Part shown: one piece after another, positions 16,801-25,225 of the stretch
Layout of the letters: each line of letters starts with the position of its first letter
Numbering within the stretch: the first letter of the stretch is position 1
Assembly (NCBI GenBank): GCA_002718515.1
Contig: PBEX01000020.1
Coordinates: 1 to 31,410, forward strand
Source: Phycisphaerae bacterium
GTDB taxonomy: Bacteria > Planctomycetota > Phycisphaerae > Phycisphaerales > SM1A02
DNA: 31,410 nt
Reading direction: 5' to 3'
The notes under the pieces: model-generated
The model's database searches: none
Told to the model about the DNA's origin: nothing
Seen by the model: the letters and a program-made list of their open reading frames with translations, nothing else
Position numbers and translations under genes: made by a program

Positions 16801-18975
16801 AACAGTTGGAATCTGCTTGTCTCTGGCATTCTTGATCATGCGAGTAAAACTAAAGAGACGAATGCAAGAATTGCTTTCATTCACGCTTCGATCGCTCGAG
16901 ATATTGGCCAGTTAGATAGGGCATCCGAGATTTGGGATGACTTTATCGATAGCGAGGTCGGAAACGATACGTATAGTGAAAGTGTTATTGCCGCAGCAAA
17001 CTTCATGCAGTTATCTAATAGGTTTGAACAAGCGGTTACAATTTTGACAGAATCACTTGAGGTTGAGCCTTCAAACATTGATCTTCAATCCGCGCTTGGT
17101 TCGCTTTACCACCTTGGTGGCAGGCATGAAGAAGCAGTTGAACTTCTTGAAGCAGTTGCAGAAAAGTCAGATGAGACAGCAGTAATCGGAAGGTTGATTG
17201 AAGCGTATGTGTATACAGGTCGCTTTGATGAAGCTGAAAACACAATTGGTCGCTTAAACACTTCTGATGATAGTTATGGCCGTGCAATGTTGAAGGCAAT
17301 GATTAGTAGAGTAAAAAGCTCAAAGCTGCTTGCTCAAGGTGATTTGCAAAGTGGTCGCGCAGAATTGATTAAATATAGAAACGCGCTTCGTGAAGCAATC
17401 AACATCGATCCAACTAAATCAGCGCCATACATTTTCCTATGTAAAACATTGCTAAATGAGTACCGTTTGACTCAAGATGAAGCCCTGTTAGAAGAGGCGA
17501 TTCAAGTCGCTGACGAAGGCGATAACTCACAGGCTAGTTCAGAAGACTTTGCCGTCGTTCGAACGGATGTTTTACAAGCAGATGGCCAGATTCATCGAGC
17601 AATCGATCGTCTCTCTAGGCATTTGGCTGAGCATCCTGAAGCCGATGTTGTCAGACAGCGATTGATTGAAGCGTATTTAGACACAGAGGAAAACGAGAAG
17701 GCAATCAGTGTTGCACAAGCTGGAATCACAGAGAATCCCTCAAACCCAACTTGGTATCAGCGATTAGGCGATTTGCACATGCGTGCTAATGATGATGCGA
17801 CCTTAGCTGTGAAAATGTACTTAGAAGCCCTTCAAAGAGACCCAACTGTCAGCAAGTTGCTCAAACTTGATGAGATGACTCGAACAGACCAACTCATGCC
17901 AGACAGGCAAATCCTATCCATGACACAGGGCGTGCTATCACGTTCTCATCCAATCATTGGTGCAATTGAAGCGAAAGCGCTCAACAATCTTGAGCGTAGA
18001 CGTGATGCTCTTCTTGCCATGAACAAGTCTTGGTTGGCTTTCCAGACAGCGATTGATAACGGGTGGTTAACTCCGAACGCGAATGCAAATTGGTTCTTGA
18101 ACTTGGCAGAGTTGTTTAAAGATACGCCAGAAGACGGTGTGGAATACTTTGGCACGTTGAATGATAACCCTTCAGCGCATGATCAGATTGGTCTCGCAAC
18201 ATACTACGAATCATTTGGTGGTGAGTATGAGACTAAAGCAATTGAGTTGCTAGAAGAAGTTGTTGATTCAAGCGTGCCACAATCGCCTGAACGCGCAAGA
18301 GCGTTGATGCTACTTGGCGGATTCTTAGTCAAGAGCAAGCGTTATGAGGAGAGTGAAGTTGTGTTTAAGCAACTCTCTGATGAGCAAGACTCACCACTTA
18401 TTCTCAATAACCTCGCATATGTTGTTGGTGTCTATCTCAACCGGCCTGAAGACGGAATAAAGATTGCATTAGAAGCAGCTGAAAAAGCGCCTCATGTTCC
18501 ATCAATCATTGACACTGTTGCAAAGTTGCATATTCATTTAGGAGAGTCTCAAAAAGCAGCAGAGACCTACGCATATTTATTGCAAGTCGATCCTGCAAAT
18601 GTAAACGCAATGACGCAATTGGCGTTGCTATACGCTTCCGAGTTAAATGACGCGGACAGGGCTATTGTGTATGCCGAACGAGCGAGAAGTCAGAACCCTC
18701 GATCCCCCGAAGTGCTCGATGCCTTGGGCTGGAGTTATTATCGGGCGGGACGTGATGCAAAGGGCGAGGAGTTTTTACAACTCTCAATCAAAAGGGGCGA
18801 CACGGCATCGGCGTATCTCCATATAGCGCAAGTACTTATGGACAAAGGCAAGTATGAGAAGGCTTTGGGTGAGTTAAGAATTGCAGAAGAATTAGCGCAA
18901 GATGCCTATTCAAGGAACAGAATACAGGCTGTGAAAGACGATATTCGCAAGAAGCAATCTGATTCTGGCTCATAA
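13870..18975 (+). CDS. Giant membrane-anchored TPR protein of the exosortase/exopolysaccharide locus
   Basis: A 1701-residue protein: a very basic N-terminus (KKYRKKTRGKKPVRGKR), one transmembrane helix at about residues 26-48, then a periplasmic body almost entirely of helical TPR-like repeats, e.g. AGKFNEARKQYGRAITKEPN, GQYEDAIIAANKALDVP and LGGRHEEAVELLEAVAEKS. The final part, with APHVPSIIDTVAKLHIHLGE and PEVLDALGWSYYRAG, is the best-preserved repeat block. Exosortase loci commonly carry a large TPR protein (PrsT-like), and this gene's position between exosortase and chain-length regulator suggests the same scaffolding role in polymer export (inference). The ATG is preceded by AGGAG at about 11 bases. 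No enzyme domain is recognised. Confidence 0.85.
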   Translation: MAKKYRKKTRGKKPVRGKRANTKLLTILGVSLACVLFGLGGLWFFVEYRSAGRNASAGDSLIAAGKFNEARKQYGRAITKEPNNIDYVNKLQEAILNITPVTQEEARALYDEYVGTMMHKARYSPNDIDVQLEIVDEMYYAAYKTGSSQYWQRLHDSAQLGLDRITPEDPRRHELMLYRGLSSLYLEDANVTETYDENGNAMFPGENDIKAVLEEDPGNVLAWATLAHGRMAIYYRMLNEGRTQQAARNKLFADETMEQALAVAGDSFEVNMTYLREILLKQNILRQAYLNNPSSVSEDELKSAEETVLSSQQKLVDSFQVERHEPRVSEVVSLLISAGVEGQVKAIEVLQDYLEDRPNDVARHHMLAVLLIEQGQYEDAIIAANKALDVPQQTVGLKATEQFVAKPVAARALVQSAIGLANSSENDAERDSYIADAKKYRVVLADYLSNNEDHPILTYADGVIALAEKDYQKAVQFLETVISKNPDSTAQVYRESAIALEQTGSRGIAIERMATVIQKQPTVLSNYLMKAQLELLNKNYVEAGKTLSVLSPDAKARPEVAELLNIIGLNLESDNIEVTDERLNYLKQIDQLIQDKSYEQATQLVDSLIEKDPEDWRFYAAKSNVFSAQDNVEDGLVMLKQALELNPESDVIRQRVVLLESANPIDAFISYVNSQDLPEADMYSQIAIHCFDLARNKSVQANMFERSGFTDRAREARELAELAEAKSIEYQELLKQVGGDLTTLTLVRFEKALQEQSIDEANALLDELATTTTDEVLIRTNKVRTMLAEALIAKGANQDDVYQAKMESALALAQSLTNDVPYSDSGWRVLGIVYQELDMMGEAVDAIGEAYRIDSKNSENIQRYLGALFQSGEDPQRTLRIARMAIEQHPLNNQFTEMWLEIEAQHGDLSKVIQFRIDALERRPDELINALSLAYVLVNATPSYELILDDKNERKYTHRAWNQLTAEDKASELSALQNSWNLLVSGILDHASKTKETNARIAFIHASIARDIGQLDRASEIWDDFIDSEVGNDTYSESVIAAANFMQLSNRFEQAVTILTESLEVEPSNIDLQSALGSLYHLGGRHEEAVELLEAVAEKSDETAVIGRLIEAYVYTGRFDEAENTIGRLNTSDDSYGRAMLKAMISRVKSSKLLAQGDLQSGRAELIKYRNALREAINIDPTKSAPYIFLCKTLLNEYRLTQDEALLEEAIQVADEGDNSQASSEDFAVVRTDVLQADGQIHRAIDRLSRHLAEHPEADVVRQRLIEAYLDTEENEKAISVAQAGITENPSNPTWYQRLGDLHMRANDDATLAVKMYLEALQRDPTVSKLLKLDEMTRTDQLMPDRQILSMTQGVLSRSHPIIGAIEAKALNNLERRRDALLAMNKSWLAFQTAIDNGWLTPNANANWFLNLAELFKDTPEDGVEYFGTLNDNPSAHDQIGLATYYESFGGEYETKAIELLEEVVDSSVPQSPERARALMLLGGFLVKSKRYEESEVVFKQLSDEQDSPLILNNLAYVVGVYLNRPEDGIKIALEAAEKAPHVPSIIDTVAKLHIHLGESQKAAETYAYLLQVDPANVNAMTQLALLYASELNDADRAIVYAERARSQNPRSPEVLDALGWSYYRAGRDAKGEEFLQLSIKRGDTASAYLHIAQVLMDKGKYEKALGELRIAEELAQDAYSRNRIQAVKDDIRKKQSDSGS

Positions 18976-18995
18976 ACAAGGGTAACTCACTAACG

Positions 18996-21182
18996 ATGGC
19001 AGCACAACCTCAAAGACAATCTGGACCTCCGCAACGCTCGATGCCAAAAGGACGAGCGATTGATCCTGTGCGTGTGTTACGTCGATATTGGAAGGGTATT
19101 CCAGTTTGGGGCATCATTGGTGCAATCGTAGGTACAGGCGCATTTTTCTTATTCTCGAGAGTTTATCCGCTGTACACCGGCGACATTATGTTTGAAGTTC
19201 GACCTGGTCTTGGTGAAGCAACTGAGATTGGCACAATGGAAACAACAAATGACAAAATGATTGAACGTGTCGCTGCGACACAAACATTCCTTATCAAGGA
19301 TAGAGCCATTTTGACTGAAGCAGTTTCAAACAGAAACATGCGCGAAACAACTTGGATTCAACAATTTGTAGACCCCGCAACACAAGTGTTGCTTGTTGAC
19401 CTTGCCGTAGACGAACTTGAAGAAGAACTTGCCACCCCAATTCAGAGGGGAACAAACTTGTACGGTATTCGCTGGTCAGGCCATGTTCCTTCTGATGTTC
19501 CGATTATTCTGAACGCAGTTGCTGATGCATACATGCGAAGAACTGAATCGCTTGACGATGAGAGTTTCCGGTCGAATGCTGACCTGTTTGAAGAAGAAGG
19601 TCGTCGAATCAAACTTGCACTACGAGACTTGAATGATGAACTCCAAGGATTCATCCAAGCAAAGGGCATTACAACGCTTGACGACTCGCGATTCTCTGCA
19701 GCGATGTATGAACTGCAAAAACTCACTGAACAGCTCACGATTACAAAAGCAGGTCTAACTGCAACACAACAAGATTACCTTAGAGTTGCAGCAAAACTTG
19801 ATGGCACGCTTGAACCTACTATGGAAGATAGACTTCTTGCTGAGCGTGACCCAATCATCTTGCGGCAACAGCAAAGTTTAGAAGCGCTTGAATCTCAATT
19901 GCGAGCGCTTCGGGACCGATTAGAGCCGTCTCACCCGCAAGTCCGAGATATGGAGATATCGGTTAGAGCAACCAAAGACCAAATTGAAGCAAAAATCGAT
20001 TCAATCATTGAGCGTAACCTTAATGCGCAATTGCGTGAATTGATTACGACAAGAGACCAACTCGCTGTTAGTCTTGAACGGACTGAATCTGACATCGAAA
20101 ACAAAGATGCAGAGTTAAGAGAATTGGCGTCAAATCAATCAGTGTTTGAACACTTAGAATCATCTCGAAAACAGTTAGAACTGCAGCGAGATGAAAACAC
20201 ACGACTCATTTCATCACTTCGGTTGATGCAAATGCGTGCAGATGCATCTCGCGTGCGTCAAGCAACTCCTGCCCTAGAACCAAGACAAAAGTCTTTCCCT
20301 AGAATCGAAATCATGTTGCCAGCGGGCATTTTCTTAGGTATCGCTGCATATCTCGGCATTGTCTTCTTACGTGAGATGACAGACCAAAAAATCCGCTCAG
20401 CGTCTGATGTGCTCATCATTCCTGGAGCTAAAGTCGCCGGCGTACTTCCTGACATTCACGAAGATCCTGCTGGGCTTGAAACACCAGAACTTGCACTTGT
20501 TCACAGTAGTGAAGGCGTGTTTGCGGAATCTTGTAGGCAAGCATGGACTGGCATCGCTCGTTCTATGCAACAGTCAGCGCACCAATCGATGCTTATTCTT
20601 GCTGCAGCCCCTGAAGCGGGTACGACAACAATTATTGGCAACTTCGCATGTGCTGCACAGAGTGCAGGAAGCAGAACTGTTGTATTAGATTGCAACTTTA
20701 GAAGACCACATCTCGCAGGCATGTTCGAAATTGATGATGCAAATGATGGCATCGCAGATGTGCTTGCAGATGGCAAAACACTCGATGAGGTCATTCACCA
20801 TACTGATGCAGGTGTTGACGTGATTTCTGCTGGTACACCAGCAAATCGACTCTCTCAACGCCTTGGCAGTGAGCGAATGAAAAGTATTTTGGCACAGTTA
20901 AGAGATAAGTATGACGTCATCTTGATTGATGCACCTCCATCAATTGTCGCAGGTGATGCAGTATTGATTGCTAACCTCGTTGACGCAGTTTCACTGGTTG
21001 TCCATAGTGATCGTGATGATCGTGGACTCGTCGCACGCGTATTACGCGAACTCTCTGACAGTAGAGCGGAAATGCTTGGCGTCATGGTGAACGCAGCAGT
21101 GGGTACAGTTGGTGGTTACTTCCGTAAGAATTACCTCGCAATGGTTTCATACGCAGAACAAGAAGAAGACGAAGACGAATAA
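18996..21182 (+). CDS. Wzc-like chain-length regulator with BY-kinase-type domain lacking the P-loop lysine
   Basis: Inner-membrane polysaccharide co-polymerase of 728 residues. It has a first membrane helix about residues 38-58, a Wzz-type periplasmic region with long coiled coils (about 190-425), a second helix about 435-455, then a cytoplasmic domain of the bacterial tyrosine kinase (CpsD/CapB) type. Walker A' (VVLDCNFRRP) and Walker B (YDVILIDAPPS) are present. The Walker A region reads APEAGTTTI at residues 538-546 where active kinases have PGEGKS/T, so the ATP-binding lysine is threonine (Thr543, codon ACG). The C-terminus has a few tyrosines (GYFRKNYLAMVSY) and an acidic tail instead of a dense tyrosine cluster. 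It probably controls chain length with the Wza-like protein but may not be an active kinase. It lies 20 bases after the TPR gene. Confidence 0.88.
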   Translation: MAAQPQRQSGPPQRSMPKGRAIDPVRVLRRYWKGIPVWGIIGAIVGTGAFFLFSRVYPLYTGDIMFEVRPGLGEATEIGTMETTNDKMIERVAATQTFLIKDRAILTEAVSNRNMRETTWIQQFVDPATQVLLVDLAVDELEEELATPIQRGTNLYGIRWSGHVPSDVPIILNAVADAYMRRTESLDDESFRSNADLFEEEGRRIKLALRDLNDELQGFIQAKGITTLDDSRFSAAMYELQKLTEQLTITKAGLTATQQDYLRVAAKLDGTLEPTMEDRLLAERDPIILRQQQSLEALESQLRALRDRLEPSHPQVRDMEISVRATKDQIEAKIDSIIERNLNAQLRELITTRDQLAVSLERTESDIENKDAELRELASNQSVFEHLESSRKQLELQRDENTRLISSLRLMQMRADASRVRQATPALEPRQKSFPRIEIMLPAGIFLGIAAYLGIVFLREMTDQKIRSASDVLIIPGAKVAGVLPDIHEDPAGLETPELALVHSSEGVFAESCRQAWTGIARSMQQSAHQSMLILAAAPEAGTTTIIGNFACAAQSAGSRTVVLDCNFRRPHLAGMFEIDDANDGIADVLADGKTLDEVIHHTDAGVDVISAGTPANRLSQRLGSERMKSILAQLRDKYDVILIDAPPSIVAGDAVLIANLVDAVSLVVHSDRDDRGLVARVLRELSDSRAEMLGVMVNAAVGTVGGYFRKNYLAMVSYAEQEEDEDE

Positions 21183-21188
21183 TCCTAC

Positions 21189-22430
21189 ATGCAGCCAAGT
21201 GCGACTCAAGAGCCATTTTTAAACATAGGTTGGGTCGATTTGTTAATTGGCTACTGGCCAGTTTTGGTTGTCTCTTTTATTGTTTCTTGCATCGCAACAC
21301 CAATCTGTCGAACGATTGCACATAAAACGGGTGTTGTTGATAAACCAAACGAAGCTCGGAAAGTCCACACAAAGACCACTGCGTATCTTGGGGGTGTTGC
21401 AGTACTCATTGCGATCTTCGCTGGAATCATTGTGAGTCAGACTTCTCTGATTCAATCACCTGAGATTTTTAGGCATGTGCCTGTTGCCGTGCTCGTCGGC
21501 ATGGGCGCAATTGCATTCACGGGGTTTGCAGATGACGCTTTTGGTTGGGATCCTTGGTATAAAACTGCAGGCCAACTCGTTGCAGCAGCGTCGCTCTCAG
21601 TTGCGGAAGTTGGCGTGAATGTTGCAGCGGGCTTCTTTAACAGTGTCTTCGGCCAGACTGACATTGGTTTTTTCATCGGCGGGTATTACGTCAGTGTTAC
21701 GTATTGGGTTGGTACAGCAATCATTGCTGCATTTGTGCTTGGCGCTTGCAATGCAGCGAATCTCATCGATGGGTTAGACGGTCTTTTGTCTGGAGTGGTT
21801 GCAATAACTGTCATTGGGCTTGTGCTCATTAGCGCATTTGTTGCTACTTCGCTCACACCAGAACAACTCATACATATTCGCGACACGCTTCCACCAGATT
21901 GGCTTAACACAAGAGGAGACGGTCTCACGCTCACTGGAGCGAATATTGTGCTCGGGTTGTCAGTCCTTGGGGCTGTGTTAGGCTTCCTTGTCTTTAACTT
22001 CAACCCCGCATCGATTTTTTTAGGTGACACAGGCAGTCTGCTACTTGGTTATGTTTGTATCGCGATGGTGTTAATGCTTGGCGAACGTGGACAAACCCAC
22101 ATCGTTATTGCTGGACTCATTGTGTTCGCATTGCCAATTCTAGATACGTTACTTGCAATCATTCGAAGGAAGATGGCGGGCAAACCAATATCAGAGCCAG
22201 ACTCTAACCACATTCATCACATTCTTAAACGGAAGTTTGTCAGCGTAAAGAAAACAGTTTTGATCTTATACGCACTTTCGATGTTGTTCTGCGTTCTGGG
22301 ATATTCCATGGCGTGGGGACACACGACGGGTCAGTTTAGAGCTTACGTCATCTATATCGTTGCTTCAATTCTCTTTGGTGGTATCAGTCTCATCGCGTTG
22401 AATGCCGCACGGAAACATGAGCATGGCTAA
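21189..22430 (+). CDS. WecA/TagO-like undecaprenyl-phosphate sugar-1-phosphate transferase
   Basis: Polytopic membrane enzyme of the MraY/WecA family (413 residues) that starts glycan synthesis by moving a sugar-1-phosphate, usually from UDP-GlcNAc, onto undecaprenyl phosphate on the cytoplasmic face. Conserved blocks are all present: DKPNEARKVHTKTTAYLGG, GFADDAFGWDPWYK with the Asp-Asp pair, NAANLIDGLDGLLSG, FNFNPASIFLGDTGSLLLGY and the histidine motif HIHHIL, the last typical of polyprenyl-phosphate:GlcNAc-1-P enzymes rather than MraY. About ten hydrophobic helices are visible. The gene follows the Wzc-like gene after 6 bases and overlaps the phosphatase gene, so it is the priming enzyme of this exopolysaccharide operon. 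The exact sugar cannot be told from sequence. Confidence 0.92.
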   Translation: MQPSATQEPFLNIGWVDLLIGYWPVLVVSFIVSCIATPICRTIAHKTGVVDKPNEARKVHTKTTAYLGGVAVLIAIFAGIIVSQTSLIQSPEIFRHVPVAVLVGMGAIAFTGFADDAFGWDPWYKTAGQLVAAASLSVAEVGVNVAAGFFNSVFGQTDIGFFIGGYYVSVTYWVGTAIIAAFVLGACNAANLIDGLDGLLSGVVAITVIGLVLISAFVATSLTPEQLIHIRDTLPPDWLNTRGDGLTLTGANIVLGLSVLGAVLGFLVFNFNPASIFLGDTGSLLLGYVCIAMVLMLGERGQTHIVIAGLIVFALPILDTLLAIIRRKMAGKPISEPDSNHIHHILKRKFVSVKKTVLILYALSMLFCVLGYSMAWGHTTGQFRAYVIYIVASILFGGISLIALNAARKHEHG

Positions 22431-22881
22431 AACATCAGTCTTGTTCGTTTGCATGGGTAACATTTGTAGAAGCCCCGCTGCAGAATCGTTTTTTAGAAAA
22501 GAAGTAGAACTCGCGGGCCTTTCAACATCATTTGACATCGATTCTGCTGGTACTGGTGGCTGGCATAAAGGCGCGCCACCAGATAGCAGAATGCAAGAAG
22601 CGGCAGAAAAACAAGGCCTCTACATATCTGGCTCAGCACGTCAAGTTTGTAAAGCCGATTTCGATCACTTTGATTGGATCTTTTGCATGGACGATGATAA
22701 TTACGCCAACCTGATGAGTATGGGGGCAAATCCTAAGAGCACCTTTAAACTCTTGCCGTTTACTGGACACGACTCAATTGAAGATGTCCCAGACCCCTAC
22801 TATGGTGGAGAAGAGGGCTTTAACTTTGTTGTTCGCCTTATTCATGAGGCTTCGAAGAAACTGCTAAACAAACTTACTTAA
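22423..22881 (+). CDS. Low-molecular-weight protein-tyrosine phosphatase (Wzb-like)
   Basis: Cytoplasmic phosphatase of 152 residues, normally the partner that dephosphorylates the Wzc tyrosine kinase. The catalytic P-loop CMGNICRS (Cys10, Arg16) is at the N-terminus and the general acid Asp124 is in DPYYGG, so all key residues are intact. Candidate starts are 22402, 22417 and 22423. I take 22423 (MAKTSVLFVC) because family members begin just before the VLFVC strand and GGAAA lies about 7 bases upstream. It overlaps the stop of the WecA-like gene by 8 bases. It is notable that this enzyme looks active while the Wzc homologue two genes upstream has lost its P-loop lysine. Confidence 0.9.
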   Translation: MAKTSVLFVCMGNICRSPAAESFFRKEVELAGLSTSFDIDSAGTGGWHKGAPPDSRMQEAAEKQGLYISGSARQVCKADFDHFDWIFCMDDDNYANLMSMGANPKSTFKLLPFTGHDSIEDVPDPYYGGEEGFNFVVRLIHEASKKLLNKLT

Positions 22882-22888
22882 GGTTGAG

Positions 22889-22894
22889 TAAAAT
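22889..22894 (+). promoter_or_regulatory. Candidate -10 box TAAAAT of a leaderless promoter for serA
   Basis: TAAAAT ends 6 bases before the ATG of serA at 22901, in the 19-base gap after the phosphatase gene. It has the same TANNNT-N6-ATG spacing as at 3314 and 7711. It could give serA its own transcript, separate from the exopolysaccharide genes. The intervening ACGGGG could alternatively act as a weak ribosome-binding site for read-through mRNA. Confidence 0.35.
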
Positions 22895-22900
22895 ACGGGG

Positions 22901-24124
22901 ATGGCAACAAATTCACAGACTTGTGTGCTGATTGCAGATTCTTTTGATGATTCAGGCATTGCTCAACTTCAATCGATTGGATGTGAAGTGCGATGCGATG
23001 CTTCGCTCAAGGAGGAGTCTCTACTTTCAGCAATTCAAGAGTTCAACCCAACTGTACTCATCGTGCGTTCGACCAAAGTGAGTGCGGAAATGATTGGAGC
23101 TACAGAATCGCTAGCACTCATCGTTAGGGCTGGTGCGGGTTACGACACCATTGATGTCAGTGAAGCATCGAAGAAGGGCGTCTTTGTTGCAAATTGTCCG
23201 GGTAAGAATTCAATTGCAGTTGCTGAACTCGCTTGGGGGCTCATCCTTTCTTGTGACAGACGTATCCCGAATCAAACAATTCGATTGCGTGAAGGTCAGT
23301 GGGAAAAGAAAACGTTTTCAAAAACGCAAGGGCTCTACGGCAGAACGCTTGGCGTCATTGGTTTAGGAGGCATCGGAAAGGAAGTTGTCAAACGCGCTAA
23401 AGCATTTGGCATGGACGTCATCGCGTGGTCACGCAGTCTGAACCAAGAAAAAGCAAATGAGTTAGGCATTCAGTGGGCAGAAAAAGTGGATGAGATTGCT
23501 CAAGTGTCTGATGTAGTTTCAATCCACGCTGCATCTACACCTGATACGAAACACATTGTTAATGCAGACTTTTTAGATGCGATGAAAGATAACGCAATTC
23601 TCATCAATACAAGTAGGGGGGCGCTGATCGATGAAGAAGCGCTTTGCAAAGCCATTGAAGAGAAGAACTTGATGGTTGGGTTAGATGTGTTTGAAAATGA
23701 GCCTAGCAGTGGTTCATCAGAGTTTAGCCCTCGCATTGCGTCATTTGAAAATGTCTTTGGCACACATCATGTTGGCGCATCAACTGCACAAGCTCAATCA
23801 GCAATTGCAGACGAAGCGGTGAGAGTGGTCAAACACTATTGTGACCACGGCGAAGTGTTTAACTGTGTCAACAGGGCTGTTGATACGCCAGCGAAAGCGT
23901 TGCTATCAGTTAGACATCAAAATTTGCCCGGTGTTCTTGCTCATGTTTTTGAATTGCTCAGCCATGCAGGTGTGAACGTCGAAGAGATGGAAAACATTAT
24001 GTATGACGGAGCACACGCAGCATGCGCCCGCATTCAACTGAGTGTAGAACCAAACAACGAACAACTTGAGGCCATTCGTTCCCATGAACATGTGCTATCA
24101 ATCACCCTTACCCCACTTTCTTAG
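22901..24124 (+). CDS. serA: D-3-phosphoglycerate dehydrogenase
   Basis: First enzyme of the phosphorylated serine pathway, oxidising 3-phosphoglycerate to 3-phosphohydroxypyruvate with NAD+. The 407-residue chain has the substrate domain first, with RAGAGYDTIDV, then a Rossmann domain with GVIGLGGIGKEV near residue 150. Catalytic Arg is in NTSRGALIDE (about 235), the Glu of the triad near 264, and His in GTHHVGAST (about 288). A C-terminal ACT-like domain (about 335-407, beginning HQNLPGVLAHVFELL) is the part that in relatives binds serine for feedback control. The chain lacks the extra ASB domain of longer SerA types. serC follows after 9 bases, so the two form an operon. Confidence 0.94.
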   Translation: MATNSQTCVLIADSFDDSGIAQLQSIGCEVRCDASLKEESLLSAIQEFNPTVLIVRSTKVSAEMIGATESLALIVRAGAGYDTIDVSEASKKGVFVANCPGKNSIAVAELAWGLILSCDRRIPNQTIRLREGQWEKKTFSKTQGLYGRTLGVIGLGGIGKEVVKRAKAFGMDVIAWSRSLNQEKANELGIQWAEKVDEIAQVSDVVSIHAASTPDTKHIVNADFLDAMKDNAILINTSRGALIDEEALCKAIEEKNLMVGLDVFENEPSSGSSEFSPRIASFENVFGTHHVGASTAQAQSAIADEAVRVVKHYCDHGEVFNCVNRAVDTPAKALLSVRHQNLPGVLAHVFELLSHAGVNVEEMENIMYDGAHAACARIQLSVEPNNEQLEAIRSHEHVLSITLTPLS

Positions 24125-24133
24125 AGAGAACAA

Positions 24134-25225
24134 ATGACTACAACTACGGATAGAATCTTAAACTTCTCAGCAGGTCCAGCGACGTTGCCAGAACCGGTGC
24201 TTGAACAGGCGCGAACGGACATTTGGAACGTGAAAGAAAGTGGAATTGGTATTTGTGAACATAGTCACAGAGGCCCAGTCTTTGATGAAGTGCTCGCTGA
24301 AGCAGTTGCAGACTGTAGAGCAGTCGGTCAGATTCCTGATGAGTTTGACATCTTATTTTTGCAAGGCGGAGCAACCATGCAGTTTGCGATGGTGCCGATG
24401 AACTTTTTGCCTGAAGGTTCGACTGCAAACTATGTGAACACAGGCGTCTGGACATCCAAAGCACAAAAAGAAGCGATGAAACTCGGCAATGTTCATGTGG
24501 CATATGATGGACAGCCAGACTCGTTTGACCACTGTCCTTCGCAAGACGAACTCGATTGCGTTCCAAATGCAGCATATCTGCATTACTGTTCAAACAATAC
24601 GATTTACGGCACGCAGTTCAACCACACTTTGAGCGACTCAGGGAGAATTGTGTGTGACATGAGTTCAGACATTTTCTCAAAACCAATCGATTGGAATACG
24701 TTCGACATGGTGTATGCAGGGGCGCAGAAAAACTTAGGGCCATCTGGCACAGTACTTGTCATCGCTCGCAAAGATATGCTTGAAACGTGTCCTGACCATC
24801 TCCCATCAATGCTCAATTACAACGCAATTGCCAAGAAGGGCTCGCGACTGAATACGCCACCAGCATTTGGCATCTACCTCATGGGACAAGTCTTCAAGTG
24901 GATTATCAGTGAAGGCGGTGTTTCTGCGATGCATGAACGAAACACGCGAAAAGCAAACTACATTTACGATGCCCTTGAAGCCAATAGCGATTGTTACAGA
25001 ATTTTTGCTCAAGAAGGTAGCCGTTCACTGATGAACATTTCATTTACAACGGGCGAAGATGTCAAGAACGACTCGTTTCTCAACGAAGCAGCTTCGCAAG
25101 GGATGTCAGGCTTGAAGGGGCACCGCGACTTAGGCGGCATCAGAGCATCAATCTACAACGCATTCCCTGAAGAAGGGTGTAAGCGGTTTGCGGAGTTTAT
25201 AAACACATTTGCACAATCACACTAA
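24134..25225 (+). CDS. serC: Phosphoserine aminotransferase
   Basis: PLP enzyme of 363 residues converting 3-phosphohydroxypyruvate and glutamate to phosphoserine and 2-oxoglutarate; it also serves the pyridoxal-phosphate pathway in some bacteria. The family opening ILNFSAGPATLPEPVL, the block HYCSNNTIYGTQF, and the PLP-binding Lys199 in AGAQKNLGPSG are clear. The C-terminal GLKGHRDLGGIRASIYNAF is highly conserved in SerC. The ATG at 24134 is 9 bases after serA, with weak AGAGA upstream. A separate phosphoserine phosphatase (serB), which would finish the pathway, is not found in the window. The stop overlaps that of the convergent DUF1015 gene by 3 bases. Confidence 0.96.
   Translation: MTTTTDRILNFSAGPATLPEPVLEQARTDIWNVKESGIGICEHSHRGPVFDEVLAEAVADCRAVGQIPDEFDILFLQGGATMQFAMVPMNFLPEGSTANYVNTGVWTSKAQKEAMKLGNVHVAYDGQPDSFDHCPSQDELDCVPNAAYLHYCSNNTIYGTQFNHTLSDSGRIVCDMSSDIFSKPIDWNTFDMVYAGAQKNLGPSGTVLVIARKDMLETCPDHLPSMLNYNAIAKKGSRLNTPPAFGIYLMGQVFKWIISEGGVSAMHERNTRKANYIYDALEANSDCYRIFAQEGSRSLMNISFTTGEDVKNDSFLNEAASQGMSGLKGHRDLGGIRASIYNAFPEEGCKRFAEFINTFAQSH

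Noticed and set aside
13870..18975. TPR gene as a sorting-signal substrate of the exosortase
   Set aside because: Its C-terminus (KKQSDSGS) has no PEP-like motif, membrane helix or basic tail; the single helix is N-terminal.
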